15,963 bases of DNA from assembly GCA_017508505.1 (NCBI GenBank), contig JAFVYT010000093.1, positions 1 through 15,963 on the forward strand. The letters are read 5' to 3'. Under the pieces are notes generated by a model. The model saw only the letters and a program-made list of their open reading frames with translations, ran no database searches and had not been told where the DNA came from. A program made the translations under genes and the position numbers. Origin of the DNA: Clostridia bacterium. Lineage in GTDB: Bacteria > Bacillota_A > Clostridia > Oscillospirales > SIG627. Shown here piece after piece: positions 7,000-11,940 of the stretch (its first letter is position 1; every line of letters begins with the position of its first letter).

Positions 7000-7539
7000 A
7001 TGGTTAAAGTTGGCAACGTTCCGGCGAAGACAGAGAACCGACCCCTGTCTTTTATCAGAATTCTGTTTTGTATTATAATTATTACAACGCTTCATATCAC
7101 TTTGACCAGCTGCGTTGTGAAAGAGGCGAATACCTTTCGGGATAAGCTTGATGAGATCGAGTCTATTTCGATTGTAGAGCTTGGGGAATACAGAGAAGAA
7201 AGATTTGCTTTTTCGGAAAAGCTCCTTGCTGAGATTCCTGATCCGGAGGAATTCAAAGAAAAATTAGCAGATTTGGATTATAAACAGATCCATGGAGATC
7301 CTATGGGGCTAAAAACGGGTGATGTTGTGATCAAAATCGTATATGACAATGGTGATTTTGATTTGATTGACCGTGCCGCACAACTAAAATATCGAGCGGG
7401 AAGAAAAAAGTTTGTAAATTACGGATACACCGCGTTTGAAAAGGAAGGCTTCAAGGCTTTGATGGGTCAATACTTAGAGGCGAAGACAGAAACTGCTTCT
7501 GTGTCTTGGGACGAAGAAAGAGGTGGGTTTGTTTCGTAA
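7000..7539 (+). CDS. Lipoprotein with palindromes read in frame at both ends
   Basis: 179 residues, function unknown. AAAGGGGTG about 8 bp upstream supports the ATG. The hydrophobic segment (18-36) and lipobox L-T-S-C (Cys38) make it a lipoprotein. Unusually, residues 10-18 (KTENRPLSF) are encoded by an inverted palindrome copy inserted before the hydrophobic core, and residues 162-169 (KTETASVS) by another copy near the end. Only 10 residues follow before a TAA that is itself formed by the next repeat (copy 6). The mature part shares the order of elements of the lipoprotein at 5577-6104 (S-I-S-I-V-E, a helix, G-D-V-V-I-K-I-V-Y-D-N-G-D-F). No ATG exists between the repeat and the hydrophobic core, so the repeat-coded extension is probably really translated. 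Confidence 0.8.
   Translation: MVKVGNVPAKTENRPLSFIRILFCIIIITTLHITLTSCVVKEANTFRDKLDEIESISIVELGEYREERFAFSEKLLAEIPDPEEFKEKLADLDYKQIHGDPMGLKTGDVVIKIVYDNGDFDLIDRAAQLKYRAGRKKFVNYGYTAFEKEGFKALMGQYLEAKTETASVSWDEERGGFVS
7027..7051 (-). repeat. Array palindrome copy 4, inside a coding region
   Basis: 25 bp, inverted orientation, one base from the usual form (CGACCCC). It is read in frame as residues 10-18 of the lipoprotein at 7000-7539. Confidence 0.9.
7483..7507 (+). repeat. Array palindrome copy 5, inside a coding region
   Basis: 25 bp, diverged centre (AAACTGCTTC) but intact ends AAGACA and TGTCTT. It is read in frame near the C-terminus of the lipoprotein at 7000-7539. It is closely similar to copy 9, so these form a subtype. 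Confidence 0.75.
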
Positions 7540-7562
7540 GACAGGGGACGGTTCTATATCTT
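7538..7562 (+). repeat. Array palindrome copy 6
   Basis: 25 bp, plus orientation, right end TATCTT. Its first two bases complete the TAA stop of the lipoprotein at 7000-7539. Confidence 0.9.
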
Positions 7563-7581
7563 TTATCACGAAAGGATTTGA

Positions 7582-7884
7582 ATGATGAAAATTGAAACGC
7601 AAAAGAAAATTCGCTGGGTACCGCTGTCAATGTTTGTTTTAGTCCCATACAGCGTGTTTTTCCTTTTGAAAAAGAGAAAAACGTTCCGTATTTTGCGCAT
7701 TTTCCAACTGTCTGCTTTTTTGGTCGGAGTTATGGTTATCGAGGCTTTGTTAGGAAATTTGAGCTTTGCTCCTTGGCTTCAGACTGTATTGAATTTGCTT
7801 TTCCGCTATTTGCAAACCCTTGGCGTTGCAAGCTTTGCCGTTGCAATTCAAGAGGACGTCTTGAAAAAAGAGAGTGATTCCTGA
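7582..7884 (+). CDS. Small membrane protein, unknown function
   Basis: 100 residues with three predicted membrane helices (about 13-29, 40-57, 65-90) and a basic K-K-R-K loop between the first two. No family is recognised. AAAGGA about 9 bp upstream supports the start; two ATGs are adjacent (7582, 7585). The stop TGA overlaps the ATG of a 15-codon frame. Confidence 0.72.
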   Translation: MMKIETQKKIRWVPLSMFVLVPYSVFFLLKKRKTFRILRIFQLSAFLVGVMVIEALLGNLSFAPWLQTVLNLLFRYLQTLGVASFAVAIQEDVLKKESDS

Positions 7885-7931
7885 TGACGAACACTCCTCC
7901 CAAAAGGCGGCTCGGAAAAGAAAAGAAGTAA
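7884..7931 (+). CDS. Possible 15-residue basic peptide
   Basis: ATG overlaps the preceding TGA by one base (TGATG) and reads MTNTPPKRRLGKEKK before a TAA formed by the next palindrome (copy 7). The overlap would allow reinitiation. The peptide could equally be the tail of a neighbouring protein after a frameshift, or be untranslated. Confidence 0.25.
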   Translation: MTNTPPKRRLGKEKK

Positions 7932-7954
7932 GACAGAGAACGGTTCTGTGGCTT
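7930..7954 (+). repeat. Array palindrome copy 7
   Basis: 25 bp of the symmetrical type (AGAAC, G, GTTCT), right end TGGCTT. It is followed by TGCCGCATCAACTGAGG, similar to the flank of copy 3 (TGCGGCAATTAAGTCGG), so the repeated unit may extend about 18 bp further right. Confidence 0.88.
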
Positions 7955-7980
7955 GCCGCATCAACTGAGGAGGGAATGAA

Positions 7981-8715
7981 ATGAAAGCAAAAAGAGCATT
8001 ATGTTTTCTTTGTGTATGCATAATAGCGATCGCTTTGATGGGGTGCTCCCCAAGTGAGCCTTCTGTCAAAGAAATAACCCCGGAATCAAAAATTGCGGAG
8101 ACGAATCCATCCGAAAAGAATGAATACGAAACACAGCCCCTTCAGGAAGTGTCAAGCCAAAGCTATGGCGGGGAAGATTCAAGCACAAACTACAGCTTTT
8201 TTGATACCTTCAAGGTTGTCTGTGAGGAACACCGGAATTACAAGCTGTTAACCAATGCAGATGTCACAGGGTATTGCTATTACGTCTATGACAATGCCGG
8301 TGAATTATTGGACAGCGGCTATCACGATTTCCGCGGCTGCAGCTTCTCATTCAAAGACGGATATCTTTCCTATCACGATGCCGGGCTGACCTTTGTCTGG
8401 TATGAACGGTATTACGATGTGGAAAACGGACGCGTTTCCCGCTTTTATTACAGGCCTCTGGACACCCATAAAAATTTGGTGGCCTATTATGGGCATAACA
8501 GCGACGATGAAATCGTCCTGGTCGTTAGCGATATGTTTGACAAGCAGACCTATTATTGTGAATTTACCCGAGAATTCAGTGTTTCAGTGTTGACCGGCGG
8601 AAGCACAGGCAGCTTTTCCGAAGACGGAAAAAACCTTACGGTCACCTATTTCGTGACCGATCAGGAGAACCAAACGGACACCGAGGTTACAGAAACCTTC
8701 CGGCTTCGTTCCTAA
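7981..8715 (+). CDS. Lipoprotein with beta-rich C-terminal domain
   Basis: 244 residues. The signal peptide ends in the lipobox L-M-G-C (Cys22). A Ser/Glu/Pro linker of about 50 residues leads to a domain (about 75-244) rich in aromatic residues and beta-strand patterns (Y-C-Y-Y-V-Y-D-N-A-G-E-L-L, then Y-Y-D-V-E-N-G-R-V-S). The same pattern appears in the second half of the protein at 9370-10254, so the two domains are probably related. GAGGAGGG about 7 bp upstream supports the start. The TAA stop is formed with the first bases of copy 8. Function unknown; an extracytoplasmic binding role is a guess. Confidence 0.82.
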   Translation: MKAKRALCFLCVCIIAIALMGCSPSEPSVKEITPESKIAETNPSEKNEYETQPLQEVSSQSYGGEDSSTNYSFFDTFKVVCEEHRNYKLLTNADVTGYCYYVYDNAGELLDSGYHDFRGCSFSFKDGYLSYHDAGLTFVWYERYYDVENGRVSRFYYRPLDTHKNLVAYYGHNSDDEIVLVVSDMFDKQTYYCEFTREFSVSVLTGGSTGSFSEDGKNLTVTYFVTDQENQTDTEVTETFRLRS

Positions 8716-8738
8716 GACACGAGACGGCGCTGTGGCTT
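8714..8738 (+). repeat. Array palindrome copy 8
   Basis: 25 bp, diverged (AAGACACGAGACGG then CGCTGTGGCTT). The first two bases complete the TAA of the preceding gene. Confidence 0.8.
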
Positions 8739-8756
8739 TCTATAGGTGTACGGGGT

Positions 8757-8772
8757 AAGAAAGGACGGTACT
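8757..8772 (+). repeat. Palindrome fragment acting as ribosome site
   Basis: AAGAAAGGACGGTACT resembles the left part of the palindrome (AAGACAGGGGACGGTTCT). It contains the only purine-rich site (AAAGGA) ahead of the TTG start at 8775, so the repeat fragment probably provides the ribosome binding site. Confidence 0.5.
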
Positions 8773-8774
8773 AA

Positions 8775-9248
8775 TTGAAAACAGTTCTCATCATAAGTTG
8801 TATCTTAATTCTACTAGTATCTTTTGGCGGTTGCGTTATGGCCACGGATTTTTACTGCGGGAAAAGACCGTATGATTATGGCGAAGCAATGTGGGTCTGT
8901 GAATCACCGGATGCATGGTTTATTGTTGGCCCCGAAGACGATGAAAGACTCATTTTTCCCGAAGGAGAGATTACCGTCGGGGATAAAGCCATCAAATTTA
9001 CTCTCAGTTTTGGCTATGGTGTAACTGCACACTTTACAGATGAAAATGATAATGTGATATTAAGAGGAACATGTAAATACAGTCCCGAAAAGCTAATTAT
9101 TACTGTTGATAAAGAGTCAGATATGCTTTTTGATGGCCGATATGATACCATCACTTTTGTCAAAAAAGCATTAGATCAGGAAAGAAAGGAAACGTCAACG
9201 ACAGAGGCAAGTAAGACAAAATCTGCTTCTGTGGCTTGCCAGGGGTAA
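8775..9248 (+). CDS. Small lipoprotein, unknown function
   Basis: 157 residues from a TTG start (AAAGGA about 9 bp upstream). The signal peptide ends in the lipobox F-G-G-C (Cys20), which supports this start. The mature domain (about 25-130) is beta-rich, with I-T-V-G-D-K-A-I-K-F-T-L and W-F-I-V-G. The tail (about 136-157) is Thr/Ser/Lys-rich and low in complexity. Its K-T-K-S-A-S-V-A-C is encoded by palindrome copy 9, and the TAA stop is formed with copy 10. No family recognised. The tail is probably unstructured and a by-product of the repeat insertion. Confidence 0.75.
   Translation: MKTVLIISCILILLVSFGGCVMATDFYCGKRPYDYGEAMWVCESPDAWFIVGPEDDERLIFPEGEITVGDKAIKFTLSFGYGVTAHFTDENDNVILRGTCKYSPEKLIITVDKESDMLFDGRYDTITFVKKALDQERKETSTTEASKTKSASVACQG
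9213..9237 (+). repeat. Array palindrome copy 9, inside a coding region
   Basis: 25 bp, diverged centre (AAATCTGCTTC) like copy 5, right end TGGCTT. It is read in frame as the C-terminal tail of the lipoprotein at 8775-9248. Confidence 0.72.
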
Positions 9249-9271
9249 GACATAGAACCGTCCCCTGTCTT
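9247..9271 (-). repeat. Array palindrome copy 10
   Basis: 25 bp, inverted orientation, exact core (AGAACCGTCCCC). It lies 9 bp after copy 9 in opposite orientation. The first two bases complete the TAA of the preceding gene. Confidence 0.92.
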
Positions 9272-9369
9272 TCGGGATAGGTCTTGAATTCCATATTGTT
9301 TTCGGAGGGCATTTCGCTTTTGGATGGGATTTGGAAAAATTCCAAGGAATCATAAATGGGTGAGAAAAC

Positions 9370-10254
9370 ATGAAAAAGATATTAATTCGATGTGCGATAG
9401 GATATGCTTGCTTTGTTCTTGTTGTGTCGGTATTATTCATTTCGATACGGTACAACAAGACCGATATGCTTTCAGCCGAGTATATCAGAACTTATCCCGA
9501 GACGATTGAAGAGCAATACGGCGCTATTGAGTACATTTCAAAAACGGTTCTTTATCCAACCGAAAAAGAGAAGGACAGAATTCGTTCTCCTTATAGCGTG
9601 GAAACAGAGCTTGCGGACGTTATCGTATACGTAACGTTAGAAAAAAAGGATGGCGAATGGAAGGCCGTTTCTATGGAAATCGTGGAAGCAAAGCCGTGGG
9701 AGAAGACAAATGAGACGGGGAAGGAAATGACAGAAACCGTTTCTAAGACCGGGGATGGTTCTGATTCACCCTCCACCTTACCCATTATGTCAACCGGTGA
9801 GCACTATCGGGTCTTGAAGAATGGCTTTAAATACGTATACCAATTATTTGATCTCCAAGGTAACTTGATTGAGGAGATTGAACTGGCAAAAGAAGCGAGG
9901 ATTGTTGCGGTTGATGAGAACATAGTTTGCCTGACCTATCAAACCGGAACCGGAGAAAGCACACAGTGGGGTTTCCTTTACAATGCGCAAACCAATCAGC
10001 GTTCTGAAACATTTATGTGGATATTAGATTGCACGGATGAAAAAGTAATCTTGGGGTTGCCGGATGGAATCGAGGTACGCAGCATTTTTGACGATACCTA
10101 TTATGCAAAAATTACAGATTTTGAAAAAGATGTCGCAACTGTTGCGGACTCTGTTTTATTTGCCGAATTCGTAGACGGCGATAACACCATACGTGTTACA
10201 TACGTAGAAGCCAACACGTACGAATTGATTACAGAGCTCGTTAAATTGCCATAA
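9370..10254 (+). CDS. Membrane-anchored two-domain protein joined at a palindrome
   Basis: 294 residues. One N-terminal helix (about 7-27) without a lipobox is followed by a first domain (about 30-110). The linker (112-134, KTNETGKEMTETV then SKTGDGSDS) is encoded by diverged palindrome copies. The second domain (about 138-294) resembles the C-terminal domain of the lipoprotein at 7981-8715: Y-R-V-L-K-N-G-F, then V-Y-Q-L-F-D-L-Q-G-N-L-I-E-E-I-E, and a closing strand pattern I-R-V-T-Y. The simplest reading is two formerly separate genes fused through repeat sequence, the second losing its signal peptide. GGTGAG about 7 bp upstream supports the start. Its TAA is formed by TAAGACA. Function unknown. 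Confidence 0.78.
   Translation: MKKILIRCAIGYACFVLVVSVLFISIRYNKTDMLSAEYIRTYPETIEEQYGAIEYISKTVLYPTEKEKDRIRSPYSVETELADVIVYVTLEKKDGEWKAVSMEIVEAKPWEKTNETGKEMTETVSKTGDGSDSPSTLPIMSTGEHYRVLKNGFKYVYQLFDLQGNLIEEIELAKEARIVAVDENIVCLTYQTGTGESTQWGFLYNAQTNQRSETFMWILDCTDEKVILGLPDGIEVRSIFDDTYYAKITDFEKDVATVADSVLFAEFVDGDNTIRVTYVEANTYELITELVKLP
9745..9767 (+). repeat. Diverged palindrome copy 11, inside a coding region
   Basis: AAGACCGGGGATGG then TTCTGATTC matches the plus-orientation unit with a few changes and an eroded right end. A second, more diverged stretch (9703-9744) with AAGACA, GACAGAAACCG and TTTCT precedes it. Both are read in frame as the linker of the two-domain protein. Confidence 0.6.
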
Positions 10255-10298
10255 GACACCACTAAGACAGTGCTAAGAAGAGAACCGTCCCCTGTCTT
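10253..10298 (-). repeat. Array palindrome copy 12 with half-units
   Basis: Two half-units, TAAGACACCAC and TAAGACAGTGC, precede a nearly complete inverted copy (10275-10298, AGAACCGTCCCCTGTCTT). The first half-unit forms the stop codon of the two-domain protein. It appears to be a composite of several insertions or slippage events. Confidence 0.8.
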
Positions 10299-10340
10299 TT
10301 TGGACGCACCATATTGATTAAAGGAGAAAGGAGCACGGAG

Positions 10341-10727
10341 ATGAAAAAGTATATTTATAACGGAATTTTTATTGCTCTTTTGGTCGTTTCGATTGTACTG
10401 GGAACCGCTTTGATCAGCTCCTGCGTTCCCTTTGGAGTGGAGGAAGAGGATCTTTCTGAGCATTTGGACTTTAGCCCACACGAAAATGCGTATGCCGATG
10501 GGAACTGTATTCCAAACGCAAAAGTGGCAGCGAGAGTCGGAAGTGCCATCATTGACGATATGTGCGGAAAGGGTATTTTTAATTTATGGAGTCCGATCAC
10601 GGTATCTTATGACGAGACCAATCGGTTATATCGGGTGCAAAAAGGATATTCTATTTTCAATCAAGGCGGCTTTGTGATTCTCAATCAGGATACCGGCGAA
10701 GTGGTTCGAGCCCTGAGATATAAGTAA
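10341..10727 (+). CDS. Lipoprotein resembling NTF2-fold immunity proteins
   Basis: 128 residues. A signal peptide with the lipobox I-S-S-C (Cys28) anchors it outside the membrane. The domain (about 50-128) follows the pattern I recall for the NTF2-fold immunity family (PF15631): 'I-P-N-A-x-x-A-A-x-x-x-x-A-I-I' then G-x-x-I, a Pro, V near the middle, 'G-G-F-V-I-L-N-x-D-T-G-E-V' and a short basic end. That family protects against secreted toxins in polymorphic toxin systems, though many members are orphans. No toxin gene is in the window. AAAGGAG about 7 bp upstream of the ATG at 10341 decides the start over an upstream ATG at 10314. The TAA is followed at once by palindrome copy 13. Confidence 0.7.
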   Translation: MKKYIYNGIFIALLVVSIVLGTALISSCVPFGVEEEDLSEHLDFSPHENAYADGNCIPNAKVAARVGSAIIDDMCGKGIFNLWSPITVSYDETNRLYRVQKGYSIFNQGGFVILNQDTGEVVRALRYK

Positions 10728-10728
10728 T

Positions 10729-10766
10729 AAGACGGGGGACGGTTCTGTGTCTTTTGACCCTGTCTT
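10729..10766 (+). repeat. Array palindrome copy 13 plus a fragment
   Basis: A plus-orientation copy at 10729-10753 (AAGACGGGGGACGG then TTCTGTGTCTT), followed 4 bp later by CCCTGTCTT, the right end of an inverted unit. Confidence 0.88.
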
Positions 10767-10843
10767 TTGAGGCTGGCGTATCTCTAAAAGGGATTCTGGA
10801 CGGAATTGCACAATATGTGAATTCCAAAATGTGAGGATCAAAT

Positions 10844-11179
10844 ATGAAAATAGCATTGAAGAATCGTTTCTTTTGGATCTTAGCAACCATTTTGACGATT
10901 GCAGTTCTGGTATTCTTTTGGCTTTCCTATAGTGAAATTCCTCGCATTGCCGAATATGGCAACAGTATGGGGAGTTCTTTGGTATTTGTGGAGCTTTTCC
11001 TTTTTCAGATAAAGTATGCAATGATTCCGCAAAAATCCATTTTTTCTGTAAACACTCTGAAAACTTATTATCACCGGAAAGGAAAACCGGAGAGGTATCT
11101 TCGCTTTTGCTATGTTATGCTGGGCATATTTTTGCTTTTGGCTCTCTCTGCTACCATAGATTTTGTTTTTGGTTTTTAA
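10844..11179 (+). CDS. Small membrane protein, unknown function
   Basis: 111 residues with three likely membrane helices (about 9-27, 43-60, 88-111) and a basic middle loop (Y-Y-H-R-K-G-K-P-E-R). No family recognised. GAGGAT about 7 bp upstream supports the start. The TAA is followed by TAAGACA-type half-units. Its layout is similar to the small membrane protein at 7582-7884, but I see no clear sequence match. Confidence 0.72.
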   Translation: MKIALKNRFFWILATILTIAVLVFFWLSYSEIPRIAEYGNSMGSSLVFVELFLFQIKYAMIPQKSIFSVNTLKTYYHRKGKPERYLRFCYVMLGIFLLLALSATIDFVFGF

Positions 11180-11182
11180 GAT

Positions 11183-11230
11183 AAGACAGAGTGAAGACAA
11201 TGAAAGGTAAGACAGGGTAATAAGACAGGA
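11183..11230 (+). repeat. Cluster of tandem palindrome half-units
   Basis: Four left-end fragments in 48 bp: AAGACAGAG, AAGACAATG, AAGACAGGG and AAGACAGGAG, without matching TGTCTT ends. The last one supplies the AGGAG ribosome site of the next gene. Confidence 0.75.
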
Positions 11231-11240
11231 GTTTTTGGTG

Positions 11241-11780
11241 ATGAAACGACATATTGTAATTGTGATTTTCTTGATCACATTGCTGCTGGGATTGACTGCT
11301 TGCGGCGTGATTCTGGGATTGACTGCTTGCGGCGGGAATTATCTCCAAGAAGACCAAATCGATAGCGTATTTGAACAGGACTATGTGCTGATTCAAGACA
11401 TTGCAAAGTACTTACTGTCATTAGAAGAACCTTATGTAGGTATTGATCTCAAGAGAAACGAGGTGAAGAGCGAGTTTGGAGAGCCAATGAAATTTCAGTC
11501 CTCGGAAATCGAAGAGCTTGTCGGCGAGTTGAAGGAGAAAGGATATTATCACATCCAAAAGAAGGAAAATGTTGTGGTTTTTGATGTCTGGAGACGGCGA
11601 TTCAATGTGGAGTTTGAATCCGGATTTGTGTATTCCGTCGATGGTAGCGGTGATCTTTCCGCGATTCAATTTCTGATTTCGCAAAGGCCTCTGTCAGAGG
11701 AAAGTTGGTATTATTACGAAGTTGATTTTAACGAATGGCGAGTTAAGAGGAATAAGACAGGGGACGGTTCTGTGTCTTGA
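11241..11780 (+). CDS. Lipoprotein with duplicated lipobox
   Basis: 179 residues from the ATG at 11241 (TTG and GTG in frame just upstream are less likely). AGGAG about 9 bp upstream comes from a repeat fragment. A 27-bp tandem duplication gives two lipoboxes, L-T-A-C at Cys21 and Cys30. The mature protein is acidic, with helices about 35-60 and 80-100 and the segment S-W-Y-Y-Y-E-V-D-F-N-E-W-R near the end. I remember similar closing motifs in uncharacterised clostridial proteins but cannot name the family. The last eight residues (KTGDGSVS) are encoded by palindrome copy 14, whose final T starts the TGA stop. Last gene of the array. Confidence 0.8.
   Translation: MKRHIVIVIFLITLLLGLTACGVILGLTACGGNYLQEDQIDSVFEQDYVLIQDIAKYLLSLEEPYVGIDLKRNEVKSEFGEPMKFQSSEIEELVGELKEKGYYHIQKKENVVVFDVWRRRFNVEFESGFVYSVDGSGDLSAIQFLISQRPLSEESWYYYEVDFNEWRVKRNKTGDGSVS
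11286..11334 (+). repeat. 27-bp tandem duplication over the lipobox
   Basis: A 22-bp unit beginning CTGGGATTGACTGC recurs exactly 27 bp later (11286-11307 and 11313-11334). It duplicates residues L-G-L-T-A-C-G in frame. The perfect identity suggests a recent slippage event. Confidence 0.9.
11754..11778 (+). repeat. Array palindrome copy 14, inside a coding region
   Basis: 25 bp, plus orientation, exact consensus. It is read in frame as K-T-G-D-G-S-V-S, the C-terminus of the lipoprotein at 11241-11780. Confidence 0.93.
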
Positions 11781-11783
11781 CAT

Positions 11784-11807
11784 AAGACAGGGAACCGTCC
11801 CTATCTT
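11784..11807 (-). repeat. Array palindrome copy 15
   Basis: 24 bp, inverted orientation with one base missing. It faces copy 14 across a 5-bp spacer, so the pair forms a long inverted repeat with nearly matching arms. It closes the array. Confidence 0.9.
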
Positions 11808-11825
11808 AACCCTGCCTTTATCACC

Positions 11826-11863
11826 GGGAGCTACGGTAATCTTTACCGCAGCTTCCTTTTTTT
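11826..11863 (+). terminator. Terminator at the end of the lipoprotein array
   Basis: GGGAGCT, mismatch, CGGTAA pairs with TTACCG, mismatch, AGCTTCC, followed by seven T (11857-11863). It is a strong intrinsic terminator and the only clear one on the plus strand between 4600 and 11900. Confidence 0.85.
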
Positions 11864-11891
11864 CGGGGGGTGTTTTTCCTTCGCTTTCCTC

Positions 11892-11920
11892 TTGATATAC
11901 TGTCCGCAATATGGTACAAT
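11892..11920 (+). promoter_or_regulatory. Promoter of the WYL regulator operon
   Basis: TTGATA (11892-11897), 17-bp spacer, TACAAT (11915-11920), 20 bp before the GTG start. Confidence 0.85.
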
Positions 11921-11940
11921 GAGAAAAAGGAGGGAGAGCC

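Noticed and set aside
5512..11807. CRISPR array
   Set aside because: The repeats are irregularly spaced by whole genes, occur in both orientations and vary in sequence. There are no spacers of constant length and no cas genes.
5512..11807. Classical integron with attC sites
   Set aside because: The units lack the GTTRRRY core and the longer two-box attC architecture, and no tyrosine integrase or attI is in the window. Only the layout is similar.
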